From Neisseria subflava (GTDB taxonomy: Bacteria > Pseudomonadota > Gammaproteobacteria > Burkholderiales > Neisseriaceae): a stretch of DNA of 64,000 bases. The notes below the pieces were generated by a model. That model made no database searches and was not told the DNA's origin. It worked only from the letters and a program-made list of their open reading frames with translations. Within the stretch, counting starts at the first letter, position 1. Every line of letters begins with the position of its first letter. This document shows positions 19,088-28,372 of this stretch, piece after piece. Where the stretch lies: assembly GCF_024205745.1 (NCBI RefSeq), contig NZ_CP073117.1:248001-312000 (forward strand), read 5' to 3'. Made by a program: the position numbers and the translations under genes.

Positions 19088-19918
19088 TCAGACGGCCTTT
19101 TTATCCTGTTTCAAACTTTTCTCAAAATCTTCCAATATATCCAGCTCGAAACGGCTGAATCCAGCACGTTCCCGAGCTTCGATATTGACGTAGCCGCGGA
19201 AGATAAACATATCGTAACGCGCAATCAGGCTGCGGAACAGGGCAACCGGTTCCAAACCGCGCTCACGGCAAAGATGCTGATACCAATGATTGCCGATGGC
19301 GACATGCCCCACTTCATCGCGATAAATAATATCCAACACATCGCAGGTTTCCACATCGCCACGCTGCGCCACTTTTGCGCGAATACCCGGCGTAACATCC
19401 AAACCGCGCGCTTCCAATACCCGCGGCACCAAAGCCATGCGCAACAAGGGATCGTAAGCGGTTTTATACGCCATATCCCACAAATGCCCGTGCGCTTCAA
19501 AATCGCCATAATCGTAGCCCAAACTGTTCAGACGGCCACGCATCAAGCCGAAGTGAAACACTTCTTCTTTCGCCACCCTTACCCAATCGCATACAAACTG
19601 AAACGGCATATTGCGAAAACGATACGCCGCATCCAAAGCCAGATTAATCGCATTAAATTCGATGTGCGCAATCGCGTGCAACATGGCCGCATAGCCTTCG
19701 ACCGTATTCATCTTGCGCGGCGTAACTTCCGAAGGGGCAACCAAACACGGACGTAACGGATGGCCTGCAAAACGGCAATCCACAGGTTTCGACTCTTCAA
19801 CCGTCAAACCTTCCGCCTCGCCCAACTGCGCAAATAAGGCCTGCGTCAATTTTCCTTTTTCATCAGGATTGTCCGACAGCAAAGCCTGTTCCAATAAAGG
19901 ATAAGGATTCAGATACAT
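19088..19918 (-). CDS. DUF455 ferritin-like domain protein
   Basis: A 276-residue soluble protein with the carboxylate/histidine motifs of a ferritin-like di-metal four-helix bundle: AHIEFNAI, VAKEEVFHFGLM and RDEVGHVAIG, each with E-x2-H spacing or similar. This is the DUF455 family, sometimes compared with the tRNA hydroxylase MiaE; its reaction is not known. The start at MYLNPYPLL is used because the upstream 17 codons read as spacer. Its stop codon is the TGA inside a DUS (19087-19098). It is followed at once by the CDF metal exporter. Confidence 0.8.
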   Translation of the reverse strand: MYLNPYPLLEQALLSDNPDEKGKLTQALFAQLGEAEGLTVEESKPVDCRFAGHPLRPCLVAPSEVTPRKMNTVEGYAAMLHAIAHIEFNAINLALDAAYRFRNMPFQFVCDWVRVAKEEVFHFGLMRGRLNSLGYDYGDFEAHGHLWDMAYKTAYDPLLRMALVPRVLEARGLDVTPGIRAKVAQRGDVETCDVLDIIYRDEVGHVAIGNHWYQHLCRERGLEPVALFRSLIARYDMFIFRGYVNIEARERAGFSRFELDILEDFEKSLKQDKKAV

Positions 19919-20207
19919 ACAAAACCATTGTTTTAAAAAGACAAATATTATAACCGTTTTAAAAAGCAAACAGAAAGACTATAATTTCAAGCTTTCCGTA
20001 AAATGACATTAAATACCACACCAAACCCTTGTGTGCTTCATTAAAAAAACGTCAAAACCAAATACAGGCCGTCTGAAGAAATGAAATTATTTCAGTCACT
20101 TGATTGGATTTTTCATATTTACACAAATTAAACCCTCCATTCAGCCCCTTGCCTGTTACACCATAACGTCTATACTGAACCCATCTCTCCGAACAAGGAA
20201 CCAAAAC

Positions 20208-20828
20208 ATGAAAACTACCCGACTGTTCACCCTGACCGCTGCCGCGCTGCTTTCTTCAGCCATCGGCTTTGCACAAGCCGGCGCAGTGGACGCCCTGAAA
20301 AAATTCAATAATGATGCCGACGGTATCAGCGGCAACTTCAGCCAAACCGTTCACAGTAAAAAGAAAACCCAAACCACACACGGTACATTCAAAATCCTGC
20401 GCCCTGGCTTGTTCAAATGGGAATACACCAAGCCCTACAAACAAACCATTGTTGGCGACGGCAAAACCATTTGGCTCTATGACGTAGATTTGGCGCAAGT
20501 AACCAAATCCTCACAAGACCAAACCATCGGCGACAGCCCTGCCGCCATCCTCTCCAACAAAACAGCATTGGACAGCAGCTACACACTGAAAGAAGACGGT
20601 TCTGCCAACGGTATCGACTACGTTTTGGCTACGCCTAAGAAAAACAACGCCGGCTACCAATACATCCGCATCGGCTTTAAAGGCGACAACCTCGCCGCCA
20701 TGCAGTTGAAAGACAGCTTCGGCAACCAAACCAGCATCAGCTTCAGCGGCTTGAACACCAAGCCTAACCTTTCTAGCGGTATGTTCAAATTTACTCCTCC
20801 TAAAGGCGTTGATGTCTTAAGCAACTAA
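20208..20828 (+). CDS. lolA: LolA, periplasmic lipoprotein carrier
   Basis: A 206-residue protein with a Sec signal peptide cut after AQA (about residue 24). LolA receives outer-membrane lipoproteins from the LolCDE exporter and hands them to LolB. The mature start (ALKKFNNDADGISGNFSQTV) and the PGLFKWEYTKPYKQ strand pair are characteristic. AAGGA lies eight bases before the ATG; an open frame reaches 36 codons further up without a signal sequence, so the internal start is right. Confidence 0.93.
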   Translation: MKTTRLFTLTAAALLSSAIGFAQAGAVDALKKFNNDADGISGNFSQTVHSKKKTQTTHGTFKILRPGLFKWEYTKPYKQTIVGDGKTIWLYDVDLAQVTKSSQDQTIGDSPAAILSNKTALDSSYTLKEDGSANGIDYVLATPKKNNAGYQYIRIGFKGDNLAAMQLKDSFGNQTSISFSGLNTKPNLSSGMFKFTPPKGVDVLSN

Positions 20829-20844
20829 GCCTCTAATGAAACAC

Positions 20845-20873
20845 AAAGGCCGTCTGAACAACAGACGGCCTTT
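20845..20873. terminator. DUS-type terminator between lolA and glmM
   Basis: AAAGGCCGTCTG and CAGACGGCCTTT around a 5-base loop, then T-rich sequence; it serves convergent genes. Confidence 0.85.
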
Positions 20874-20904
20874 TATTTAGTTCAATTCAAAATCAAACAC
20901 ACTG

Positions 20905-22242
20905 TTACTTTTGACCTTGAATGGCAGCGGCAATTTTTTCTGCGCCTTTTTTCGCCCAGTCTGCCTGTTTGGCTTCCACCATCACACGCACGACAGGCTC
21001 TGTACCGGATGCGCGCAAGACCACGCGGCCTTTGCCTTCGAGTTCTTTTTCCACTTCAGCTAAAGCTTCTTTGGAAGCGTCCTGCCAGTTTTGGCCTTTT
21101 TTGATGCGGACGTTAATCATGGTTTGCGGATACGGCTGCCAATCGGCGCAGACGGTGGCAAGGTCTTGATTCAAGGTTTGCAATGCAGCCAAGACTTGCA
21201 GAGCGGAAATGATGCCGTCGCCGGTATTGTGTTTGTCCATGCACAAAATATGGCCGCTGGCTTCACCGCCAATCAGCCAACCGCGTTGGTGGAGCTGTTC
21301 CAATACATAGCGGTCGCCCACTTTGGCGCGGCAGAAATCAACGCCCTGCTCTTTCAAAGCAATTTCCATCGCCATATTGGTCATCACTGTACCCACCACG
21401 CCGCCGATTTCCACACCTTCGTGCGCGCGTGCTTTGGCAATCACATAAATCAGACTGTCGCCGTCGTACACTTTGCCATTTCGGTCAACCATCATCAAAC
21501 GGTCGCCATCGCCATCCAAGGCAATGCCGTAATCGGCTTCATTTTGCAACACAGCCGCTTGCAAAGCTTTCGGATGGGTCGCACCACATTTCTCATTAAT
21601 GTTATAGCCGTTTGGCTCATCACCGATGCTGACCACTTGCGCGCCTAATTCGTGGAATACTTTAGGCGCAACTGCATAGCCTGCACCATTGGCGGTATCG
21701 ACCACCAATTTCAGACCGCGCAAGTCCAAATGACTTGGGAAAGTGGATTTACAAAACTCGATATAGCGGTCATCCGCACCATTAATCCGGCGTGCACGGC
21801 CCAAACGGCCGGACGGCTGGGTTTTCATTTCTTCATCGATTTTGGCTTCAATTTCCAACTCGATTTCATCGCTCAACTTCACACCGCCTTCGGCAAAGAA
21901 TTTAATGCCGTTGTCGGAATAAACGTTATGGGAAGCAGAAATCATCACACCGGCAGACAAACGTAAAGCACGGGTCAGATACGCTACGCCCGGGGTTGGC
22001 AAAGGGCCGGTTTGAATAACATTGACACCGGCGGCAGTAAAGCCGGCAATCAGAGCGGCTTCCAGCATATAGCCTGAAATACGCGTGTCTTTGCCAATTA
22101 AGACGGTCGGTTTAATTTCGCCTTCGTGCTGTACCAAAACCTGACCCGCCGCATAACCCAATTTCAAGACAAAATCAGGATTGATAGGGAATTGACCGAC
22201 TTCGCCGCGAACACCGTCAGTACCGAAATATTTTTTTGCCAT
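20905..22242 (-). CDS. glmM: Phosphoglucosamine mutase GlmM
   Basis: A 445-residue phosphohexomutase that converts glucosamine-6-phosphate to glucosamine-1-phosphate for UDP-GlcNAc, and thus for peptidoglycan and lipooligosaccharide. Visible: [11 protein letters not shown] at the start, the active-site phosphoserine loop ISASHN (about 101-106), the metal loop DGDGDR, the sugar loop GGEASGH and the phosphate-binding RASGTEP near the end. The start at MAKKYFG is backed by GGAG upstream; 31 further open codons are not protein-like. Confidence 0.97.
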   Translation of the reverse strand: MAKKYFGTDGVRGEVGQFPINPDFVLKLGYAAGQVLVQHEGEIKPTVLIGKDTRISGYMLEAALIAGFTAAGVNVIQTGPLPTPGVAYLTRALRLSAGVMISASHNVYSDNGIKFFAEGGVKLSDEIELEIEAKIDEEMKTQPSGRLGRARRINGADDRYIEFCKSTFPSHLDLRGLKLVVDTANGAGYAVAPKVFHELGAQVVSIGDEPNGYNINEKCGATHPKALQAAVLQNEADYGIALDGDGDRLMMVDRNGKVYDGDSLIYVIAKARAHEGVEIGGVVGTVMTNMAMEIALKEQGVDFCRAKVGDRYVLEQLHQRGWLIGGEASGHILCMDKHNTGDGIISALQVLAALQTLNQDLATVCADWQPYPQTMINVRIKKGQNWQDASKEALAEVEKELEGKGRVVLRASGTEPVVRVMVEAKQADWAKKGAEKIAAAIQGQK

Positions 22243-22386
22243 GAGATAACTCCGTGATTGTTTTGTCGTATGTGAATATGGTTGAACTTCTTTAAAAAAT
22301 ATTGTGTTTGAAGGCCGTCTGAATCTTTCAGACAAACCACAATCTACTACTTCCGTATTATAGCAAGATCAGGCCTTCCTGCACGA

Positions 22387-22418
22387 AAAAAGCGCATCCT
22401 ATATAGAATGCGCTTTCT
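22387..22418 (-). terminator. Non-DUS terminator after cytochrome c5
   Basis: AAAGCGCAT (22389-22397) with ATGCGCTTT (22408-22416). Read on the minus strand it ends in a T6 run. Confidence 0.8.
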
Positions 22419-22440
22419 ATTCGAGAGTCAAAGTCAAATC

Positions 22441-23298
22441 TTAGAATTTAGCACCAGATTGATTAGCCATGTAATCAACTGCAGCTTTCACTTCATCATC
22501 GCTCAGGCTGCCGTTACCGCCTTTGGCAGGCATTGCGTTAAAGCCTTCGAGTGCGTGTTTGTGCAGGGTGTCTTTACCTTGTTTGATACGAGGAGCCCAG
22601 TCTTCTTTTTTACCTACATGAGGAACACCGGGAACCGCACCGCCGTGACATGCTTGGCAGCTGGCTTCGTAAACTTTTTTACCGTCTACACCACTGGCAG
22701 CTGCGCCTTTGTCTTCAGCTTTGGCAGCATCTGCTTTAGGAGCATCGGCAGGAGCCGCAACATCAGCCGCTGGAGCTGAAGCAGCTTCACCGGAAGCAGC
22801 GGCATCGGCAGGGGCCGCAGCATCAGGATCAGGGAAAGTACCGCCGGCTTTGTTGGCCATATAAGTAATCACGCGTTTCAATTCTTGGTCGGTCAAATCA
22901 GCCGCACCACCTTTGGCAGGCATTGCGTTGAAACCGTTCAAAGCGTGTTGGAACAAGGTATCAAAACCTTGGGCGATACGAGGAGCCCAATCGCCTTTGT
23001 TTTCAAATTTAGGCGCGTTAGGAACAATGCTGTCCGCCGCGTGACATTGGATACAGATTTTGTTGAAAATCTGGTCGCCTTGACGTTCGCCGACAGGGAT
23101 GCCGTCGCCCAGTTTGAGTTGGCCGACTGGCTGGATACGGGTTTGAGTCGCAGCTTCGGTTGTTTCGTTAACATCGCCGAATGAACCGCTTCCTGCCAAT
23201 TTGATCAGGAAGAAAATCACTGCAATAACAATAACGATACCGCTCACAAGGGTGAACAATGCAGAGCCTTGGGCTTTGTGGTCGCGGAGTTGTTTCAT
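22441..23298 (-). CDS. cycB: Diheme cytochrome c5, membrane-anchored
   Basis: A 285-residue protein with one N-terminal membrane anchor (about 13-35) and two cytochrome c domains. Heme sites are CIQCH (Cys82, Cys85, His86) and CQACH (Cys214, Cys217, His218), each followed by GFNAMPAKGG with the likely Met ligand. The domains are joined by an Ala/Pro-rich linker (about 155-205). In Neisseria this protein carries electrons from the bc1 complex to the cbb3 oxidase and to nitrite reductase. The duplicated domains and linker match the neisserial form, which is longer than the single-heme c5 of other bacteria. GAGG precedes the ATG. Confidence 0.9.
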   Translation of the reverse strand: MKQLRDHKAQGSALFTLVSGIVIVIAVIFFLIKLAGSGSFGDVNETTEAATQTRIQPVGQLKLGDGIPVGERQGDQIFNKICIQCHAADSIVPNAPKFENKGDWAPRIAQGFDTLFQHALNGFNAMPAKGGAADLTDQELKRVITYMANKAGGTFPDPDAAAPADAAASGEAASAPAADVAAPADAPKADAAKAEDKGAAASGVDGKKVYEASCQACHGGAVPGVPHVGKKEDWAPRIKQGKDTLHKHALEGFNAMPAKGGNGSLSDDEVKAAVDYMANQSGAKF

Positions 23299-23583
23299 TT
23301 GGTAGGCCTCGCCGTTAGGTTAGGTTGTGCTGTAAGTTATAGTTTATGTGTTAAACGCAGTTAACAATATTTTGCTGGATTATACTGAATTCGCAAAGGC
23401 TTTCCAATCCATCTTGAGAAAAAGATACGCAAAAATCCTCAAAAAGGCCGTCTGAAATCTATAAGCCTTTGTAGTTAATTGATTATTCCAGCCATACAAA
23501 AAAGTGACCGCCAATGCCACTTTCAGACACTTTCAAGATAAACTTTGCCAATAAAGCCAATATGCGTTAACCTTACGGCTTCC

Positions 23584-23659
23584 GCACCCATAGCTCAGTT
23601 GGAAGAGTGTCAGTTTCCGAAGCTGGAGGTCACAGGTTCGATCCCTGTTGGGTGCGCCA
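23584..23659 (+). tRNA. tRNA-Arg (anticodon CCG)
   Basis: A 76-base cloverleaf. Acceptor GCACCCA pairs with TGGGTGC, followed by discriminator G and an encoded CCA. The anticodon loop is TTCCGAA, so the anticodon is CCG and reads CGG. The T-arm ACAGG-TTCGATC-CCTGT is perfect. Confidence 0.95.
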
Positions 23660-23668
23660 ATTATAAAG

Positions 23669-23706
23669 AGGCCGTCTGAAAGATGAAAATTTTTCAGACG
23701 GCCTTT
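23669..23706. terminator. DUS-pair terminator between tRNA-Arg and tyrB
   Basis: AGGCCGTCTGAAA (23669-23681) with TTTCAGACGGCC and a T4 run. Confidence 0.8.
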
Positions 23707-23750
23707 TGATTTACTTCAAATAAAACTACATTCAATTTCAGATTGAACGG

Positions 23751-24944
23751 CTATTGCAACACTTTGGCGAATGCCTCGGCCACATAATCGATATTCGATG
23801 CATTCAAACCGGCCACACACATCCTGCCCGAATCCAGCAGATAAACGGCAAACTCGTCACGCAGGCGGTGTACCTGCTCTACGGTCAGGCCTGTATAGCT
23901 GAACATACCGCGCTGTTTGATGAAATAGCTGAAATCGCGATTGGGGATTTTTGCCGTCAAAACATCATAAAGTTTCTGACGCATGGCACGGATGCGGTCG
24001 CGCATGGCGTAAACCTCATTTTCCCACAAAGCGCGTAGCTCATCGCTGTTCATCACATCAGAAGCGATGTATGCACCATGCGCGGCAGGGCTGGAATAAA
24101 TACGGCGGACGGTAAATTTCAACTGTCCGAACACCAGCTCTGCTTCTTCCTTATTGGGACACACTACGCTCAAACCGCCGACGCGCTCGCCGTACAGCGA
24201 CAGATTTTTCGAGAAAGAGTTGCTGACAAACAAAGGCAGACCCATTTCGACGGCTTTACGGATTGCATACGCATCGCTGTCCAAATCCTCGCCGAAACCT
24301 TGATAGGCAATATCCATAAACGGAATCAGCTTGTGCGTTTTGATGATGTCCAACACCTCATCCCATTGCGCTTGCGACATATCTACGCCGGTCGGGTTTT
24401 GGCAACATGGATGCAAAATCAAGACGCTGTTTTCCGGCAATGTTTTGAAAAACGCTGTCATTTCTTCAAATTTCACGCCGACGGTTTCAGGGTTGTAATA
24501 AGGGTACGTCCCCACTTCAAAACCGGCGCCTTCAAAAATGCCTTTATGGTTGTCCCAAGTCGGATCGCTGACATAGGCTTTTGCATCAGGGAACCACCGG
24601 TGCAAAAAGTCGGCACCGACTTTCAACGCCCCCGAGCCGCCTAAAGTCTGTACGGTCGCAACGCGCCCTTCTGCCAATGCCGGATTATCCTTGCCAAACA
24701 ACAAACGCTGAACCGCGCTTCGATAAGTGTCCAAACCTTCCATCGGCAGATAAGGCGATGGTCGCGGTACGGCCGCACGCTCTGCTTCTGCACGGCGGAC
24801 AGATTCCAAAACCGGCATTTTGCCTTCGTCATCAAAATAAATGCCTATGCTCAAATTGACTTTTTCAGGACGCTCGTCGCGTTTGAAGGTTTCAACCAAA
24901 CTCAAAATCGGATCGCCCGGATAATACTCGACATGACGGTACAT
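23751..24944 (-). CDS. tyrB: Aromatic amino acid aminotransferase (TyrB-type)
   Basis: A 397-residue class I PLP aminotransferase paralogous to AspC at 16115-17308 but clearly diverged. Its N-terminus is [13 protein letters not shown], and the active-site loop reads [11 protein letters not shown] where AspC has TKNYLTIDG; this looser loop fits TyrB enzymes, which accept Phe and Tyr as well as Asp. The PLP-lysine segment is [24 protein letters not shown] precedes the ATG at 24944. Confidence 0.85.
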   Translation of the reverse strand: MYRHVEYYPGDPILSLVETFKRDERPEKVNLSIGIYFDDEGKMPVLESVRRAEAERAAVPRPSPYLPMEGLDTYRSAVQRLLFGKDNPALAEGRVATVQTLGGSGALKVGADFLHRWFPDAKAYVSDPTWDNHKGIFEGAGFEVGTYPYYNPETVGVKFEEMTAFFKTLPENSVLILHPCCQNPTGVDMSQAQWDEVLDIIKTHKLIPFMDIAYQGFGEDLDSDAYAIRKAVEMGLPLFVSNSFSKNLSLYGERVGGLSVVCPNKEEAELVFGQLKFTVRRIYSSPAAHGAYIASDVMNSDELRALWENEVYAMRDRIRAMRQKLYDVLTAKIPNRDFSYFIKQRGMFSYTGLTVEQVHRLRDEFAVYLLDSGRMCVAGLNASNIDYVAEAFAKVLQ

Positions 24945-25011
24945 GGTGCTTCCTTTGTTTTCAGACAGAATGATGAAGATTGTGGCACTAAAAGGCCTTG
25001 TTTGCAAAATC

Positions 25012-25039
25012 AGGCCGTCTGAAAAATTCAGACGGCCTG
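25012..25039 (-). terminator. DUS-pair terminator after the GntR gene
   Basis: AGGCCGTCTGAA (25012-25023) with TTCAGACGGCCT (25028-25039), 15 bases beyond the regulator's stop. Confidence 0.75.
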
Positions 25040-25053
25040 ATTATTTTTAAACG

Positions 25054-25827
25054 CTACCAATCTACCCGTTTCAAATCATTTTGCGCCAATACATCCGCAT
25101 GCTCGCTGCGGCTTTGATATTCCCTGTCCTGCAAAATGCGGCGCGCGACATAATTCAAATGTAGCTTGGCCGCTTCAGCAGCCTCCGCCGGTTTGGCCTG
25201 GGCAACGGCTTCAAAAATAGCGCGGTGCTGGGCAATCAATGTCGGGCGCGGGTCTTCGGTTTGATGTATATAGATAATGCCGCTGCGTGTTTGCTGATAA
25301 AGCATTTTGAGCAGGCTGCTGGAAAGGTGACTGAATAGGATATTGTGTGCGGCATCGGCAATGGCTTGATGAAAGCTGACGTCTGCTTCGGCCTGATGCT
25401 CCAAATTTCCGCTTTCACAGGCCGTCTCAAACTTCTGCCGCCAAAAGTCAATGCGTTTCAAATCGGCGTCAGTCCGTCTTTCGGCAGCCAGCGCCGCCAT
25501 ACAGCCTTCAACATGACAGCTGAAATCGAATACGTCTGTTTCCCAATTGGTATGTTTGCCGAGTAACTCCTGCCAGCTTTGTAAAAAATCCTGTTGCGGC
25601 TTGACGGAAACATAATAGCCATCGCCCTGCCGTGCTTCCAAAACCTGCTTGGCAATCAAGATATTCAATGCCACCCTGACCGACGGACGCGATACGCCGA
25701 ATTCTTCCGCAAGCGTACGTTCGGGAGGCAATTTACTGCCTTCTTCATAAATGCCGGTAGCGATACGTTCTTCCAAAACGGCTAAAACCTGATCGCTGAT
25801 TTTCTGCGGACGAACCAATTTCGTCAT
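25054..25827 (-). CDS. GntR/FadR-subfamily regulator (PdhR/LldR/GdhR-like)
   Basis: A 257-residue repressor type. The N-terminal winged helix has the GntR signature (GSKLPPERTLAEEFGVSRPSVR, about 31-52), and a C-terminal FCD effector domain (about 95-235) holds the usual metal-ligand histidines (VSFHQAIADAAHN, AQHRAIFEAV, LHLNYV). FCD regulators of this branch sense small carboxylates such as pyruvate, lactate or 2-oxoglutarate. Neisseria GdhR, a regulator of glutamate and lactate metabolism, belongs here and is a plausible identity, but no gdhA or lctP is adjacent. Two PdhR-type operator sequences lie upstream. AGGAA precedes the ATG. Confidence 0.85.
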   Translation of the reverse strand: MTKLVRPQKISDQVLAVLEERIATGIYEEGSKLPPERTLAEEFGVSRPSVRVALNILIAKQVLEARQGDGYYVSVKPQQDFLQSWQELLGKHTNWETDVFDFSCHVEGCMAALAAERRTDADLKRIDFWRQKFETACESGNLEHQAEADVSFHQAIADAAHNILFSHLSSSLLKMLYQQTRSGIIYIHQTEDPRPTLIAQHRAIFEAVAQAKPAEAAEAAKLHLNYVARRILQDREYQSRSEHADVLAQNDLKRVDW

Positions 25828-25873
25828 GTTGTATTCCTGATGATTGAAGGACAGTTTTATTCAGACGGCCATA

Positions 25874-25890
25874 AATTGGATTGACCAATT
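25874..25890. promoter_or_regulatory. Palindromic operator, PdhR/FadR-type
   Basis: AATTGGATTGACCAATT is a palindrome with 6-base arms. It matches the PdhR consensus ATTGGTNNNACCAAT at every fixed position but one. It lies 47 bases upstream of the GntR start codon, where an autoregulatory site would sit. Confidence 0.65.
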
Positions 25891-26102
25891 GGCCGCCCAT
25901 TCTAATCAATCCCCTATTTTTTCGTCAAGAAATGTTATCAAATCGCAACATCAATAGAAAATCATAAGCAAATGACGCTTTCTATACCAAATATCTTCTT
26001 GCTTTCAGTTAAATAATTAAATTAATGAAATTCCAAATAATCAAGTTTAAACCCATATTGGTATTTTCATTAACTGCTTAAGAAGAATCAAATTTTACCA
26101 TC

Positions 26103-26117
26103 ACTGGTATAACCAAA
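26103..26117. promoter_or_regulatory. Second PdhR-type half-conserved operator
   Basis: ACTGGTATAACCAAA matches ATTGGTNNNACCAAT at 10 of 12 fixed positions. It lies about 140 bases upstream of the TonB-dependent receptor, on the other side of the divergent spacer from the first site. Confidence 0.45.
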
Positions 26118-26254
26118 TCACGAACCAGCAAAACATGCAAATAAAATGATAAATATTGATATAAGTTAAAAACAGTATGTTTTAATTTTATTAAACTTTA
26201 TATATACTACTTAAGTATTACTCGACATGACACTTAATAATAGAGAGAAACCAC

Positions 26255-28231
26255 ATGAAATACCCACCATTACTTATCTTGCCTATCGTCTTAGCCGTAT
26301 CCCAAGCATGGGCAGACACTGACCCTGTACCTGAAGAAACAGTTACCCTTTCCCCTGTCACCGTCACCGGCACACAACAAGAAAAAGCCAACCGCGTTAC
26401 TTTCAACCCCAAAGCTGCTTTGCAACCCCTCCCTGCCGGTGACGGGGCAGACCTTTTGCAATCCGTGCCTAATATGAGCATCATCCGCAAAGGCGGCAGC
26501 TCGGGCGATCCGCTGTTCCGTGGCTTGGGCGGCTCGCGCTTGTCCGTTAACGCCGACGACCAGTTTATTTATGGCGGTTGCGGTATGCGCATGGACCCGC
26601 CGACTGCCTATATCCACCCAAATTCATTTGATCAAGTCGTGGTCACCAAAGGCCCGCAAACCGTTACCCAAGGTATGGGCTTAGTCAGCGGCTCGGTACA
26701 ATTTATCCGTAAAGATCCTGATTTCGCTGAGAAACCTTACAACATTAACGCCACCCTGACAGCAGGCAGCAACGACCGCCTTGACGGCTCGCTGGAAGCC
26801 GAGTTCGGCGGCAAATACGGCTACGTCCGTACCAATATCTCCCATAACGAAGCCGACGACTACAAAGACGGCGACGGCAACCGCGTCCACTCCAATTTCA
26901 AACGCGACAGCCAAATGCTGCAACTGGGTGTTACCCCGACAGAAAACACCACCATTGCCGGCACATACGAGCGCAGCAGAGCCAAGGTTGCCTACGCCGA
27001 CCGCATGATGGACGGTAGCAAATTCGACCGTGATGCGTGGAATATCCGTTTCACCCAACGCAACCTCACACCATGGTTCAGCGAATTGGAACTGCGCTAC
27101 GGTAAAAGCGAAATCGACCACGTGATGGACACATACAGCCTGCGTACCATCTACAATCCTGCCGGCAAGCAGATTAAAAATGCCAACAACCCTAAACGCA
27201 ATACCGATACAGGCCGTCTGAAAGCCACTTTCGACTGGGACAAGCTCAACCTGCAAACCGGTTTGGACTATCTGGACGACGTCCACGTCGCACGCATGGA
27301 GCGCGGCGGCGACGGCTACAGCCACAAGCCTTACATGCCCAACCAAAGTTTCAAACAATGGGGTATTTTCACCGAAGCCTCTTGGCAGCAAACCGACAAT
27401 CAACGCTGGGTAGCAGGTTTGCGCCATGACCAAGTCAAAGCGCATTACGATACCGCGCGCGTGACCGACCCCGTTTTGAAACATCAAAAATTCAATTTGA
27501 ACTCAGGCTTCCTGCGTTGGGAAAGAAATACGGACAACGGCCTGAAATACTATGCCGGCTTCGGTATTGCCGAACGCGCACCTGACTATTGGGAACGCCT
27601 GCGCTCTGAAAACAAAGCCATCCGCGCAGAGCAAAACCGCCAAATCGATGCAGGTGTAATTTGGAAACGTCCTAATCTCCACGCTTCTGTATCCGTATTC
27701 GGCAGCGACATCAAAGACTTCATCATGATGGAGCGCCAAGGCATGAATTTCGGCGTGCGCAACATCAACGCTTCACGCTTTGGCGGCGAAGCCGAAGTCA
27801 AATGGACATTTGCGCCTAACTGGGAAGTCGGCACCAGCCTCGCCTACACCCACGGCAAAAACCGTACCGACGGCAAACCTTTGGCACAAACGCCGCCGCT
27901 CGAGTGGAACAACACCCTCGCCTTTGACAACGGCAAATTCAGTGCGGGCGCATTATGGCGCGTCGTAGCCAAACAAAACCGTTACAGCAAAGGTCAAGGC
28001 AATATCGTCGGCCAAGACATCGGCGCTTCTTCGGGCTTTGGCGTACTCTCGCTCAACGCCGGTTGGAAATTCAGCAAATACGCCACATTACAAGGCGGCG
28101 TGGACAACGTGTTCAACAAAACCTATGCTGAATTCGTCAGCCGTGGTGGCGACCCGTCTGCCGGTACTCAAACCATGCGTGTGAACGAACCCGGCCGTAC
28201 TGCATGGCTGAGACTGCAAGCGAAGTTCTAA
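26255..28231 (+). CDS. TonB-dependent copper receptor (OprC/NosA family)
   Basis: A 658-residue outer-membrane receptor with a signal peptide cut after AWA (about residue 20), a plug domain (about 45-170) and a 22-strand barrel ending in the aromatic terminus LQAKF. The plug segment GGCGMRMDPPTAYI is a hallmark of the OprC/NosA copper receptors and contains the CxxxM copper ligand pattern (Cys, then Met four residues later). It should import copper through the outer membrane with TonB energy. The metal is inferred from this motif and family. An in-frame DUS is at 27211-27222. The long AT-rich leader (25891-26254) carries an operator-like site. Confidence 0.85.
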   Translation: MKYPPLLILPIVLAVSQAWADTDPVPEETVTLSPVTVTGTQQEKANRVTFNPKAALQPLPAGDGADLLQSVPNMSIIRKGGSSGDPLFRGLGGSRLSVNADDQFIYGGCGMRMDPPTAYIHPNSFDQVVVTKGPQTVTQGMGLVSGSVQFIRKDPDFAEKPYNINATLTAGSNDRLDGSLEAEFGGKYGYVRTNISHNEADDYKDGDGNRVHSNFKRDSQMLQLGVTPTENTTIAGTYERSRAKVAYADRMMDGSKFDRDAWNIRFTQRNLTPWFSELELRYGKSEIDHVMDTYSLRTIYNPAGKQIKNANNPKRNTDTGRLKATFDWDKLNLQTGLDYLDDVHVARMERGGDGYSHKPYMPNQSFKQWGIFTEASWQQTDNQRWVAGLRHDQVKAHYDTARVTDPVLKHQKFNLNSGFLRWERNTDNGLKYYAGFGIAERAPDYWERLRSENKAIRAEQNRQIDAGVIWKRPNLHASVSVFGSDIKDFIMMERQGMNFGVRNINASRFGGEAEVKWTFAPNWEVGTSLAYTHGKNRTDGKPLAQTPPLEWNNTLAFDNGKFSAGALWRVVAKQNRYSKGQGNIVGQDIGASSGFGVLSLNAGWKFSKYATLQGGVDNVFNKTYAEFVSRGGDPSAGTQTMRVNEPGRTAWLRLQAKF

Positions 28232-28252
28232 TCAGCCTCGCGTGTATATAAA

Positions 28253-28296
28253 AAGGCCGTCTGAAAACCGATTTATATCGGCTTTCAGACGGCCTT
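28253..28296 (+). terminator. Composite DUS hairpin after the copper receptor
   Basis: The DUS arms are extended inward by CCGAT/ATCGG, giving a long stem, and T6 follows shortly after. Confidence 0.8.
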
Positions 28297-28319
28297 GATA
28301 TTTTTTAATGATATTTTTA

Positions 28320-28362
28320 AACAAACAGTCCAACGAAGCAATACAACGCCGGACTGTTTGTT
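28320..28362 (-). terminator. Non-DUS terminator after the NSS transporter
   Basis: AACAAACAGTCC (28320-28331) with GGACTGTTTGTT (28351-28362), 11 bases beyond the leftward gene. Confidence 0.65.
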
Positions 28363-28372
28363 CACTATCGGA

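Noticed and set aside
18596-19756. 386-codon plus-strand ORF across the CDF and DUF455 genes
   Set aside because: It crosses two real genes on the opposite strand and has shadow-like composition rich in H/R/Q.
26157-26170. FNR-like TTGATATAAGTTAA before the copper receptor
   Set aside because: Only one half-site fits TTGAT-4-ATCAA; the other half has two mismatches.
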